A DNA stretch of 64,000 nt, from NCBI GenBank assembly GCA_028554755.1, contig JAPTOF010000003.1:31080001-31144000 (forward strand). The letters run 5' to 3'. Shown in pieces: positions 33,201 through 46,700 of this stretch. Positions within the stretch are counted from its first letter, which is position 1. Each line of letters opens with the position of its first letter. Below the pieces are notes generated by a model, which was not told where the DNA came from, ran no database searches, and worked only from the letters and a program-made list of their open reading frames with translations. The translations under genes were made by a program, and so were the position numbers. The stretch comes from Cordia subcordata. Taxonomy: Eukaryota > Streptophyta > Magnoliopsida > Boraginales > Cordiaceae.

Positions 33201-35541
33201 GACTTAGAAATTCAACTGGGTTACAAATTCAGAAAGTTCTGTAAGATGTGAAACATGAAACATGCCAACTCCTTATTTCTCTACCAGGACAAAGAGATGC
33301 AAAGAAATAACATACCTTCTTGTCTTTTTCAGTGAGGGTGGGCAGATCAATGTGAATTTGAGACACATGCAAAGTGAATAATGACCCTGCCAAAGTGGCA
33401 GAATTCTTTACATGACAAACCACATCTTCTCCTTTAACCTCATTTACCTGAATCACAGGAACTTCAAGGTAATTCACTCAAATGCAAGATGTTCTAAATT
33501 ATTAATGACATTGCAAGGCTCAAACAGTTGAAGTATCTTTCAGCTTTTCACTATATTGTCCTAGGATCCGAGCGAGAGCTAAACAAAGAATCACAAATTA
33601 CTTTCACAAATTACTTACCACGGCATGCATAATACATAGGGATCATTAAAGAAGGAGAGATAAGAAAAAAATTTACACCACCTCACTGTCAACCTACCTC
33701 CAGCCATACAGAAGTTGTTTCACTTCCTGTAAACAAGTATTGACCAATAAATATGGTGTCTCCAGTCTCAACGGCCTGTAAAGTCAGAAAATTTTTTTCA
33801 GATGAAAAAAAAAAAATGAAATCAACAACATGCTAAAACCATAAAAGAATATAAAAGTAATGACATAAGGTGGAATATTAAAGCAAAGACACAAGCTAGT
33901 GCAGAAATTTTAATGCAGAACATGGCACATTTTTTTCCAACCTAAAGCAATAGACAAGAAAAACCACACTGCATGGTCAAAGTCATTGCTTAGTGGAGTG
34001 ACAAGCTCCCATATCAATCATCAACAGATGCACTCAGTACAATGACATGCTCACATATCAAGCATCAACAGATGCATTCACTACTAATTCAGGTGGAACA
34101 AGGCAATGGATGACCCACCACTTTCTAGCACCCCAAACTAACAGAGAACATAGAAGGAGCATGTCTAGTCACTTTACTAACTAGTAATGATGGATGGTAA
34201 ACAAGAAAGTAGGTTAATATCCTACAGGTAAAAGAATGAAAGAACCGAAATCAGCTTACACATAATAACAGAATACAACTCATAAGATGCCAAGTATAAG
34301 TTAGACCCTTCTTATCCATTTTATCATGCTATCGTACACCAAAGCTGCTGTCCCTGTTTAGTCAGTTTTATGCCAATAGCTGCTTTACTCTTATTGCACC
34401 CACAATTCCATATAAATGTACTAGGTGCACTGAAAGAGTATAAAAGAGAGTATCAGTAGTCTCTTTACAAGCTTACTCTTGATAGCCCACCAAAATTAAG
34501 TGGAAGTAAACTTGAGGTAGCTTCTTTGTCCTGATCAGGTGTTAGAACAACAAAGGAATCTGCTTCGAGTGAAATAGGATGCTCTGTTTTGTTGATTACT
34601 TGCAACTCTGGACCCTCAGTGTCTAGCATAACCTGGAAAAAAGTTATTCACATCATTTTATCAAACAAGGACAACATATAATGCTACCACATGCTTTGCA
34701 GAGAATTCAACCATTGGAATAGCGTATGAAAGAGTTTAGGCTTACCGCGCAGAGCTTCTTTGTACTCTTGATGGCAGTCTTCAAGTTCTCTAATGTCCCT
34801 TGGTGATATTCAATATCACCCCAAGAAAAATCAAACCGAGCCACTGTTTTAAAAAATAAAAGAAATCATTCTAGTTCATCTCGCTGATCCCAACACATGT
34901 CCAAAGCAAATTACTCCAATTCATCCAAGCTCACTCAGCACGTAGTTAATTGAGAAAATAGATTCTACTCTCACTAAAGGCATATACAAAGATGTCAAAC
35001 TACATACGTATTTAGTAGACAAAAGTGCTACACTAAACTCCGCATCTTTTCCAATTTAGTTGCATCCATATAGAAAAGTGGAAATTCCCCACGTTTTGAC
35101 TCTTTTTTTTTTTTTTCCAATACAGAATAACTTATTTATAGTGAAAAATTACCAGACATTCCGGCTTTTAGGCACGCAGAGATCACCTCCACGGTTCGCG
35201 ATTTAGGCCCAACTGTACCTACTATCTTCGTCATTGCCGGAAAAAAACTCTGTAAAATAAAAAAAAAAACAATTGAAAAACAAAAAAAAATTCATAATTC
35301 AGTATGTAGTAAAAATTTAGCTTCCGAAAAAAGACAGCAGAAACTTCCAAAGCAACTTAACCAGCAAGCTCTAAAAGTTGCAGTACAGAAGAAGATGATG
35401 ATAATCGAGCAATTTTCGTTAATTGAAGAAAAATAAGGATAGTTGACACACGCACTCAAGTCAAATACTTACAGGTTTGGATGGCTCAAGGATTGTAGCC
35501 ATACGTATAGGCTCTTCGAGAAGCAAGTGGTTCGAGTACAT
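27261..35541 (-). CDS. Pyruvate kinase, cytosolic, divergent 527-aa class
   Basis: Converts phosphoenolpyruvate and ADP to pyruvate and ATP, the last step of glycolysis, in the cytosol (no transit peptide). Sixteen exons on minus: 35473-35541, 35153-35249, 34746-34843, 34477-34632, 33698-33775, 33316-33447, 32821-32901, 32548-32619, 32337-32426, 31165-31309, 30893-30981, 29055-29150, 28891-28958, 28522-28621, 28001-28060, 27261-27413. Every junction is GT-AG and the phases close to 527 codons plus TAG, the length of the Arabidopsis At3g52990 type that it most resembles. The catalytic lysine is K256 (AKIENIEG) and the Thr/Arg loop [13 protein letters not shown] is intact. LDTEGPEL keeps the glutamate (E97) linked to potassium dependence. 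Unusually, the loop usually RLNFSHG reads RFDFSW (D60) and the metal-site ARGDLG reads SRGNLG (N282). No FBP-site judgement is possible by eye. Confidence 0.95.
28827..28890 (-). repeat. Purine tract abutting the exon 13 splice donor
   Basis: On the transcript strand a CT-rich run, (CT)n with CCC interruptions, starts at the second base of the donor (GTCTCTCTCTCCC) of pyruvate kinase exon 13. The donor is therefore weak at positions +3 to +6. Confidence 0.8.
30464..30585 (+). mobile_element. tRNA-derived SINE in pyruvate kinase intron 11
   Basis: It carries a pol III A box (TAGCTCAAGTGG at 30476-30487) and B box (GGTTCAAATCC at 30520-30530), then a G-rich segment and an A-rich tail (TAAAAAATAAATAAAA). 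Probable target duplications are TTATTCTAAA at 30453-30462 and TTATTCTGAAA at 30586-30596. It lies antisense to the host gene. Confidence 0.8.
32462..32522. repeat. (CAGA)n/(CA)n/(GA)n microsatellite in an intron
   Basis: Compound simple repeat in the intron between pyruvate kinase exons 8 and 9. Confidence 0.9.
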
Positions 35542-36276
35542 TTTCGACAAACTGATCTCTCTCTAGCACTAAGCTGCTCTACCGATTAGTTTTAAGGAGA
35601 GGTTGGATTTTTTTTTTTAGTCCCTTTTTTTTCTGTAGAGAAATTGTGTGTTTCTGTGCGCGTGTGATGTTTACGCAGCTGTTGCTGCTTCGTAAGTGAC
35701 CGGTGTCGGTTGACACGTATACATACACACGCTGGTACCAGGACCCGTGCCTTCTGATTATAGTTTGATGTTATTAAATTTTAAGAGTAGTAATGATAAT
35801 AATTTTATTTTAAAATATTTATTTTATTAAAATAAAAAAATTATAAGATTTAAAATATTTTATTATATATTTTTAAAAAAAATTCAAGACAAAGTATACT
35901 TTTTATTTTATAAAAATAAGTAATTCATTATATCTTATTTTTTATAATTATAAGATATCTTTAAATTTAAATAGAATAAGCATATTAAAATAAAATCATT
36001 TCAAACATACTAAAAATGTATTTTGCATTAAGAAATTAATTGTAATCAAAATGATATGTTTTTTGTTATTTAAATAAATTATTGTAATTTGTAATTATGT
36101 AACGTCCATGAATGATGAATTAATAAAGGAAAGATTTAGTGCATGGTTGACACGTGACATTAAATATACGTGAAAAAGTTGTACAAGTATTGATTCATAA
36201 AATTTTGCTGATGAAAACACGTGATTAGTATGAAATAGAATTTAAAAATTATAAGTAAATACTGAATGATCGATGG

Positions 36277-36315
<39 letters not shown>

Positions 36316-37716
36316 AAATGATAGATTGCTACATAGCTGACATGTAGCATTCAGTAAACATTTGTAAAATGTGACACTTGTGAAGCAAAAAGAAAGATAA
36401 GCAAAAGAAAGATGGTTGCATAGTTGACACGTGGCATCGGATAAACATTTGCAAAATGTGACATGTGACGCAACTTATTGCAAATGTTTTGGAATTGTTT
36501 ATTATATTTTGTATATCAATTGATAGATCGAAAGCAAAATTTGCAAGAAACCATGAAGCAGTTCTCGGAGTGTAACTATTCAAACAATAATAAATTTTTG
36601 GAGAAAACTTATCAAGATTGTTTAAGCTTTATAACGTGATTGATTTGCAAAGAGAAGGCATGTAACGTCAAAAAATTTTGAATAATAAAAGATAAACTCT
36701 TAAAAGAATCTAAATGTTTTCTCAGGTCTTTACATCGCAAATGGTTGTCGATTTCAATCATGTTGTAACACCTAATGGTCTGATTCATTGATTGGAAAGA
36801 GTAATTAAATCGTTTGAAAAATAGACGAAATGATCACGACGATGCATCTAGAAATTCAATGTTACAAACACGAACAAAAAGATGCCTCATTAATCCACAC
36901 GACAAACGCTCAAAAAATGGTATCATGTGCAGATATACAATGTGCTTTCTTCATGTATTAACAAGCTAAACATTTTATATTACATCAGCAAGAAATTAAA
37001 GAAAAGAAAATTAAATTGACAACAAATATGGCTTGAAAAAACAAATAACCTATCATAATCAAAAGGTAGCCATTATAATGTATTTATAAAAATAAACATC
37101 ACTCTACCGTTTTCATCTATATAAAGATACCAGTCCCATTTTAACTGGTTCAATAGCAAGCGCAACTTTTTTGAATACTATGTCCCCCAGAATCATAGAT
37201 TTTCAATGGCAAAAAAATAACCAAAAAAAAAAAAAAAAGAAAAAGAATGAAACGCCTCTAATTTTCTAATTTTGTAGACGTAAACACAAATCAAAATAAA
37301 TAGACGAATAATTCTTACAAAAAATGGACTTTATTACATTCGAGTTCTTTACATGAATGCTTATGTTAAAATGGAACCAATGTAGACTCAAGTAATCTGT
37401 ACATATGCTTAAAATTTCAAGAGATAAATGGCAATGTATCAGTATGACGCCCAAAACTTAACTGCAAAAAGCGGGAGGATGTGCCAGCATGTGAAGATCT
37501 GGAATCTAACCCTCTAACACAGAGATCCTCATCGGCTAACTCGATACTGAATCTGTACATGAAGTCAGCTTTGCAACACGACGGCCGCCTTTACTTATCA
37601 ATCGAGCAGCAAAATTTCACCGACAAAATTCCATCTACATTATCTTGAGAGATCCTCAGCTAAAAAATAAGGCCGCAGGATGCCAAACCTCAGCTATAGT
37701 TGAAAATGAAAAGCTT
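35542..37716. other. Intergenic region upstream of pyruvate kinase
   Basis: It holds the pyruvate kinase 5' UTR and promoter and the probable 3' UTR of the myotubularin gene. A (TA)16 run is at 36281-36312. I could not identify a clear TATA box for pyruvate kinase. Confidence 0.5.
36138..36475. repeat. Degenerate repeats carrying ACGTG cores, upstream of pyruvate kinase
   Basis: Three related units read GTTGACACGTGACAT (about 36146), GCTGACATGTAGCAT (about 36336) and GTTGACACGTGGCAT (about 36423). The last two continue as AAACATTTG(T/C)AAAATGTGACA, giving about 58 bp of shared sequence. They lie 600-900 bp upstream of the pyruvate kinase start. Confidence 0.7.
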
Positions 37717-40700
37717 CTACTCTGACTGAAAATAGCTATCATATACAGAAAGCCCATCAAATGCATCAAAATTGGCCTTCAAGCCAACAAACTGGCTCCC
37801 AAACTGAGCACAACCAGCATTAGGCCACCGGCATCCTCCATCCCTTGTCCTTAAGGGGCACAAAGATTCACAAACTCGGCTCACTGGATTATTCAAGGTA
37901 TCATCTGCTATAACGGAAAGATCTGATCTATCACCACATTGCACATTACTAGCTTGTTCCTTAGCTGAGGCAGTTTGTGAAGATTTTTGAGGAATTTCTA
38001 TTGAACTGCTCTCAATGCCAACAATAATGTCACCATCTCCTGAAAAATAGACCTTACATCCAAGTGATTCGATTGCTCGCTTTATAGCTGCACTTTCCTT
38101 GGTAGCTCGCTTGGCCATATCCATAGCTGAACTGCTGACGAGCTTCTCATTTCGCAACTCAGCAGTTAAGGACTCTGCCGTGGCGGTGGTCTCTTTAAGC
38201 CGCATATCTGCCAATTCTTTTGCCTGAAAATATTTGCAGAAACATAACTACTTTTGACAGAAACAACTGACTTTAAAATAGGTTAAGCAGCCACTTGATT
38301 ATTTAAATTTGTAAGATAAGAATGAGGACCATTTATCTCAAACAATATATGCTATCTAGATAATAACAAAAGATAGCACTGTCACATAATCTTGCAAGGA
38401 AGGGGCATATATTTACTCTTCCACTTTTACTAACTAAATGATCTTTTCATGCAGCATAATGTCCTCTTGGCTCCTCTATTTCCAAGCTCTTAACAAGGAA
38501 AATAAGAGCATAGGCTACAGTCAGAATAAGAGAAAGACCTAATAAGACCATTTACCCCTCCAAGGTTTGCAGTGAATGAACATAAATTACCTTCTGAAGT
38601 TCAGACATTTTCTTAGTCATGCTTCTACATTGTGCTTCAACCTCTCCTGCTTGTGCTTCTAACGGGCAAGCCCATCGAAGATGAAATTGAGGCCAAATTG
38701 TTGGTGCTAAAGCTGCCGCAGGTGGTAATAGAGGACCTCCATGCTTCGATGGGTCAAAAAAGACATTGTAATGCACATGAGAGCTCCCCTCTGATGCTCG
38801 CAAGTCAGCCAGATATGCCCACAGGCAACCACAGTTCTCAGAAACACCAGCTTGCTGCCTTTCTTTCTCACTGGAATTCAAGAAATCCCAAAGAGAGAAT
38901 TAAAGAAATCCATTGACTTTAGTTCATTGACAAGACTAGTATTCCTTCTGTGGAAGGGTGCAATATAATTTGACACCCTATGGACAGATAATCCAAATTG
39001 AGGCTCTAGATTGCAACTATTGTAGAAATTGGTAAATATTCATGACTTGAGAATTAACGAAGTTTCAAGTAATTCCACGTGTTATGGCTAAGACCATAGA
39101 AGATCAATGAATCTAATCTAATCTTCGCAGCATTTTTCCAGAACAATTAAGTTATGGCTTTTATTTCTAACTATTAGATTGCGTATGCTAATTGTATCAT
39201 ATGCTTATTCCTCAATCTTGCTTTCATGTCAGCATATTTTGATAACATAAAACCTTTCTATTTCCTTGCTGGATAAGCAATGTGATTGTCTTCCATGCAA
39301 TTGAAATGGACAGAACTGCCACCCTTGTGAAAAGCTGCTTAAGATTAACTAGCTGGAAACATGAATAGGCTTCCATTGTCTTTTACGGACAACATCAAGT
39401 TCTTATGTATGGAGAAGACTAAAAAAGTTCATTTACCTATTGCACAAGAAGTTTCCAAAACGACAAGATAGTACACAGTCCAACAAATCTACCAGAAAAG
39501 CCTGCAACAATAGAAGCGAGTTGGCAATCTTCATTTTCTGGTTGATAAGTTGATAATAACAAAATGCTCTCATCCTATTTGCAAAATCAAAAATCAAATC
39601 CTTCTATGAAGTTTTAAGTATCACAGTAACTGTACACATACTGAGGAGAACTCAAAGGCAAAAGGATACATCCGCAATAATTGTGAAACACAATCGACCC
39701 ACTGCGAATATAAAAAAGCCAATGAAACAACCATCAGTAACATCAATAACATGATGACTTATATAATATACTCCAGGTCATGCTTGAAGACAATGCAAAT
39801 TCCTCTTCCGGTTGTCTCTTGACTTTTCTTATTTAAACATCTATCAGTAAAGCATATGGGCGGGATCAATCAATGGGGCCAAATGAAATGCAAACTCAAA
39901 ATCAGAATGCAAGTTGCAGAACGAATTTCCCCCTTGACAACTTAGTAAATGCTACATAGTTTACCAATCAAACAAAAGAGACAGTTAAGCATAACTGGAC
40001 GTGTGTATTAACATCAGATTTGAAGTAAAATGGCATTCGTCAATCCTCTACATGCACAGATTTTCAATTTCCAGACTGAGTACTTCAATGATTAATGGTT
40101 CACCAAAGAAGATTCCTACCATCTGTATTAACATAAGTAAGCTGATTATAAGACACAAGTAAACTAAAACTATATGCCAAGGATGCATCAAATCAGCTGA
40201 GCCACAATTCATGCTGGTACATAAACAACTAAATCCATTATTTCATCAGTCGCCCCTTATTTCCGGGTAAACAAGACATAGCTGATTATAGGAGCTAGGG
40301 ATGAATATATGATTAAAGAACAGCATCTTCCATGTTCCATATCTACATTTTCTCACAAGAGAGTAGCATTCACAAATTTTAGATGGCAATAAAATGAGAA
40401 AAAATGACAGTGGACAAATACAAAGAATTAGGTAAAGCAGTAAGTCAGTATTTCAGGCAGACTGAATATACCTGCAAAAATATGGGAGAGTAATTATTCT
40501 GAGCATGTGATGAAGATGGAGCTGGAGATGAAAATGATCCTGTTGCCTGACGCATAGCAGATGAAGGGACAGAAGATTGTCGAGACAACTCGCCACTTGC
40601 AAGATGTGGCATTCCCACACGGTCTGAAAACGGATGACCAAATGCAAGCCAATCTTTCTCTACAAGTGCCTAAATGAGGAAATAAACATGTATTAGTAAA

Positions 40701-43700
40701 GAATAGCGAAGCCAAATATACAAGGTCTGAGGGCCCCAACTTGATATGAACAAAACCAAGAGCATAGCAATATAATATACCGCAAAATTTACAACTATAT
40801 TTCAAATTGAATGTCTTAGTTTGACTTGGCACAGTGTTTTAAGTGCAATATTTGTTGAACTAGAGTAGGGCTGAAAGTGAATCATCTAATATAGAATACT
40901 TGGAACACATAAATGAGCGAAAAAAGATTTTATGAAATAAAGCATTGATAGAGAATGACATTTTGAAATGTAAGGTATACTTATATTAGGAAAGTTGACA
41001 CATTATAGGAATAACTAGAAAGGGAAGTAAGACATTTAATTTGGAATGGAGGGATCAATAGGCACAGGTGTAAGTAAGAACACTTAGCAAACCAAATAGA
41101 TTAGATGCTGCTGCTGACAATGATAACAATAATAATATGTAACATTATCATCATAAACTGGAAGCATTTACCATAACATGAGAAATGTAAGGTTTAATGC
41201 TTATATCAATAGTTATATCTAACAAGGCCAAATAGTAGTAGATACAAACACAGTCAAAAAAATCCGCTGTTGGTACCTGGAATCCCTTGATTGTCCTGTA
41301 ATATGGATCAAGCAATAAGCAGGCAAGTGAGACAAGCTGAGTTGTTCTATCCCATCCATCACTGTAAAAGAACGTAATGTTACAAAGGCAAGGAAGCTAG
41401 TACAGTTATTCTACCACTGTGGTGCACAGTGGTATACTCCAAAACAATCATTTCATATTATCAAAATGATAATAAGCAGCTAAAGCCGAAGCGTGCATAT
41501 GTTCCATTTTCCACACTATCCATCAGAATGAAAATAAATGCACCAATTCCCTAATATCTGCTGGTGAAACTGAGGTCTTTCTTCAGTTATCACATTAGAA
41601 AATCGTGTCAGAAATCTTCAAAATGAAGCCTGTTGGACATATGCTTCCAATAATCAATTTAATTATAAAGGTTACAAATTCTGCCCCACTGGTCAAGGAC
41701 ACAAGCATCTAACCATGATCTCCAGCCAGAAACATATCTTATGTTCTCAACATCAATAAGATCTTTTAATTCAATTACCACTATAATAAGATAAAACAGG
41801 GCCGTGAGAAGTTTCTGACCTGCAATGGACAAGCACTGCAGCTGATTCCATGGCAACACGTGCAGCAATCCAAGCGGAACCAGCCAAGACACTTTGAACA
41901 TGTATTAACCACCCCGTGTCCCCAAGAGTTGAAACAGAAGCAGACATGCTGCTGAGATTACCTCCTCCCCATGTCCATCCTCCATGTCTCTGTTGGAGAT
42001 TAAAATCAAACGGATTACGCTAATCTCTTTTCAGCACAAATACAACTCCAAATTGGTAGACGTTTGTATATGTAACAGTTGCAACAACTTGGAAGCAAAT
42101 TTAAAATGGTGAGCCAAATTAAGGTATAGAAGGCCTCATATATTATCAGTTCACTTAGGGCCAGGAAAGGGAAAGGGATGGGGTTGGACCCCATAGAGGA
42201 AAATAGAGAAAATAAATGGAAAAGGAGACACTATCAAAGCTTGGCATCTTTTCATGTAACACCAGCACAGGAAAGAGAGGGAGGAGTTGCAAGCCTGAGC
42301 CCCAGGTCAATTTTCTATTTCCACTTATGTTTGATAATACAAAATACAAACTATCAAGTCAGCTCTTTATGCAGATTTTCTTTAATAAAGATAAACCTGA
42401 GAATGGCTAACCTAACATTACTTGGTAGATTCTCATTCATCTGAAAATAATCTGTAGTTAGTTTAGTGGAATCAAAGTAATATTAAGTTCCCATTTATCA
42501 GAAAACATTCCCATCCAAAGAAAGAAACCATGAGAAAAACTGCCATCATATATCTTGCAGGAAAACGTTCAGATGGATTTCACAACTCAACAAGAATGAC
42601 GACATCCCATCAGAAAAGTGGGACCATGAGTATCTAAGTAATCTCTAAGCCAGGCAACACACTCATGCATTGCGTGTATGTAAATACTGCAGGAAGATGT
42701 TCAGATGGATTTCATAACTCACCAAGAATGATGACATTCCATCAGAAGAGGAGGCACCATGAGTATCTAAGTAATCTCTAAGCCGTACAAGACTTTCACG
42801 CATTGCATGGATGTTATCTATGCCCAGAAAAACAATCTACACACATACCAATTGGAAAAATAAGTATATGATATGCAACTTATATAAGATCACCATACTA
42901 GCAAAATGAAAAAGTGTATAGCTGAAACCTTGACAGACCTCAGACTGGAAGTAGTTGGAAGATGACTCAGACCCACCTCCCATTGCCCCATTTGCTAGAG
43001 CATTTTTCCTAGGTCTTGCATCAACGATGTAAAGCTTCCTAAGAAAAAGAATAAATACCTCATTGAACTCAATTTTCTGAAACGACGGTTAGAAATATGG
43101 AGTTTGTATATCTTGTTTAGGCAATGTGCAAATAGTGTGTGATTTGGCAACTTATGGAAAGATATTTCCTTATTTCTATATGAAGTAAATCCCATACACT
43201 AGAAGATCAACTTGGCGAAAACCAAAAGTACATAAAAGTTTAATGGAGAAAACTCTGAAGATAGACGAATAAAACTACTGGAGAAGATTACAGAAAAAAC
43301 AGATTCAAAATCAAAAGCTAATCATACCTACGTTGATCCTTAGCTCCGCAAAGTTCAGTGCAAAGAGCAGCAACTAACTTCTCATCAGTATTGCTGCAGA
43401 TAACAATCACATGTAATGAACAGTATTTCTCATCATTATTGCTACAGAAACAGCCATATATAATTGGTGATGACTCCCTAGAAAATACAATTATAACAGG
43501 CTGCCTGCTTAACATTTACACGTTATTATTACTCTGACACCATAACTCAATCAGCAGAGATTTAACTGCTAATCCAATAACCAACTACAGAAGGCAAATA
43601 CAACAAGAATTAACATCACCTCCTCATGTTCATCATAAGCCCAACTAGTGGTTGGGATGATCGTGCAAGAACAGCTCCAGTTCCTACAGGTCATTATCTA

Positions 43701-46700
43701 ATGTTACCAATAAATTTAGGTCAAGATAAATCATTGACCAGAAAAACGGAATCGGACGCATACCTAGATGACACCAGGAAATTACAGGCAAGCGACATCG
43801 TGCTCGGAAACTGCAAGCTTGTTGCAGCTCTACATCACTAAGAAAGCAGAAAACATATGAAGATATTTAGGTATGCACCAGTATAAGTTGCTTTTCTTCT
43901 TCAATATATTTTAATGAGAAATCATTTAAAGTAAATATCAATCTTACCTGATGGAGTTTGGAACAAGCAAGGCAAATGGATAGGTAGGGCACATTGCATA
44001 TTCATGATTCACTTTAGTTATTCTCCACCATTTGTTAGACAGTGTAAATGACGCATCTTTGACAATGTCAGTTGAAGCTCGATATGATCCCATTCCAAGC
44101 AGCCGAAAATATTCACTCAGCAATCCTTCTTGAGGGTTGGTGTTGACAAATCTGGAGGGGCCAGAAGCAAAGGCATAAAGATCCCATAGTCTTGTTGGCC
44201 TGGTGCACCTTAATAATGCATCATATACTGCACGTCGCTGCAAAATCATATACACAACTAAAATCTATCATGTAATAAGAATTTGCAGCATTCAGTTTGA
44301 GCAACAAGTTGATCAAAGTAATAGATGCAGTGAGTTTTAGTTCAATCACAATGCAGATGAAACTCAGTATACAGTGCTTTTAGACTTCCATATACTTGAG
44401 CAATTAAAAAAGTGTCCATCAAAGAACAGGATCCTGACAACCATTACAAATTTAATGGCAACGCATCTAATTAAAGAAGAATATAGTATGCCTTCAAGTC
44501 TCCCAACTCAGAGTCGACAGCTAAAAGACAAACTTCACGAGAAATTGCTTCTACTGGATCTCATCACTCCAAATGCAGCAATATGAATTTTAACACATTT
44601 AAGGGGAAATTACCAGCATAGTTGCTAATAATTTCAAAAAAACTTCAAAAATCTAGATCATATCGTGATTCACATATTCAAAACCTCACATTGTCTACTA
44701 ATATTATCAGCCTGTTTGCCACAGCACTTTCCTTTTAGACCTTACCTTTTCCCCAACTTATAGATTATAGCTTAGAAATTGTAACGTTGCTGTTTGCTGC
44801 AGTTTATAAAACCATTATATCTTATATAAGCTGAAGCTATGTGAATTCAAAAGGCACCTTCAGACTTCTGATTATAAATCTATTACAGACAAGATAAAAC
44901 CATCGGCACATATTGTTATTTCTCCAGTAAATCCAATAATTACTCCTTCAAAATCACATCTCAATAAGCATAAGCTACAGAAAAACAAGCCCTACACAAA
45001 TAAAAATGGTACAACTAAGAGAATTGGACCATAATATATATTGCAAGAGCTTAAATTCATACACCATTATCTGTAGATAAACAAGCAAATATTATGAAGC
45101 AAAAGCTTTAAAACTTACAGGAGAAGTAGCTTTAACAAACATATACAGCAGCAATATCTCTAAACATTTTAATATCTGTATTAGCTCAAAATATCACCAA
45201 TTTCTAGATCCAACTTGAAACTAAATATCAGCAGAAAGAAGATCAGTATACAGAGGTCCAAACTACCAATATCTGATCAAAATTCCAGAGCAAATGAATT
45301 AACTCAAGAAGACTTACCTGCTTTGTTCGAGGCCGAAAACCAAAGACAATAATTCTCATATCTTTACCTGCAAATAAGTAGTACAACCAGTAAGCTTATT
45401 GTGAATTTTGCAGCAAACCCTCTGACCACAAACACCCTGCCACATGATCCATTAATAAATATACACATTATTTATGCCTAAACTGGTATTAACAAGGCAG
45501 CAATAACTTGGCAGAAAAAGAAGATGTCTATGCCTTGCAATTAATTAATCAATCTTAATCCTAAACTCTGCCCATGGAGAGGACACTGTCCACGCATATT
45601 TCAAAAGCCAAAGATTTAGAGATGCTGTGCTGGAAAGCTATCATTGTCAATTTGAGAGCACCAGCTTCCCTGGAAAAACACAACCTTTCCCCATTAGAGC
45701 TCACTTACACCACCACTTACTCCTATACCAAACACAGGAAAAAAAAGAAAAAAAAGAAAAGAAAAAAGAAAGCACCAGTAAGAGTTATAACTACAACTCA
45801 GGAATGAATTTTTCTCGATAAGTCAGTGGGTTTTCATAAATTTCATGTCAATGAAGTTAGTTTGATCATTCTTCCGAGCTCAATTACACATAGCCACACT
45901 CACAATAAAATGGTTACCAGATCAGTTTCTCATGCGTTCCCAATCAAGAGATAAAAATATCACAGACCAATGTGTTTGTGTGTGTAACGGCATACCAATG
46001 ACCTGAAGCAATCTTCGTGAGCGAGTCTTCTCAGCTTGTCGAGGAGCTGACGGAGACTTCAGGACCTATATCCACATACAGACATTAGACAGAAGTTTTG
46101 TCCTTGACAAAATGCATGGTATTATTAGGCACAAATGTTCACTAAATGGCGAAAGTGAAAATTTTAAAGCAAGAAAGGTTTCATAGAATTGCTCCTATGA
46201 CACCAATAGACAATATTATTGCTGAAACTTCAACTGGAAACAGCTGTAGGTCATGGAAGGTTTGTAGCACCAATAATGTCACAGGTGAAAAGCTGAACAT
46301 GAGATAACTATAACTACCCAAGCACTTGTGCGATTCCAACCCTGCTATTTATTTTCTCATAATCAGTCCAGGAGTAGAACCAAAGAATACCAACTAAACA
46401 CATGTTTACCATAGTTTGGTCCATCTGACGCATGGAGCATGTAAATAGGAGAAAATCAGAGTTCCCCTCATATTTGGACAAGTACGATGAGGTAGCATGC
46501 TATAACAATGTTGCAGATCATACTTCCCTGTTATGTATATAAACAAAAGTAACACTTCTTGCTCTTGCTCTGTATTTATGCTGTTCCTTTATTGGTTTTA
46601 CCTATTCTCTACTATTGCATCAAACACACCCAAGGTAAAAGAGGTATCACATTATCAGGATAAGCAAATACTTTAAATAGCCAGCTGACTTCCAGCAACT

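Noticed and set aside
45574..45821. Lysine-rich ORFs
   Set aside because: They come from an AAAAAAGAAA run inside a myotubularin intron.
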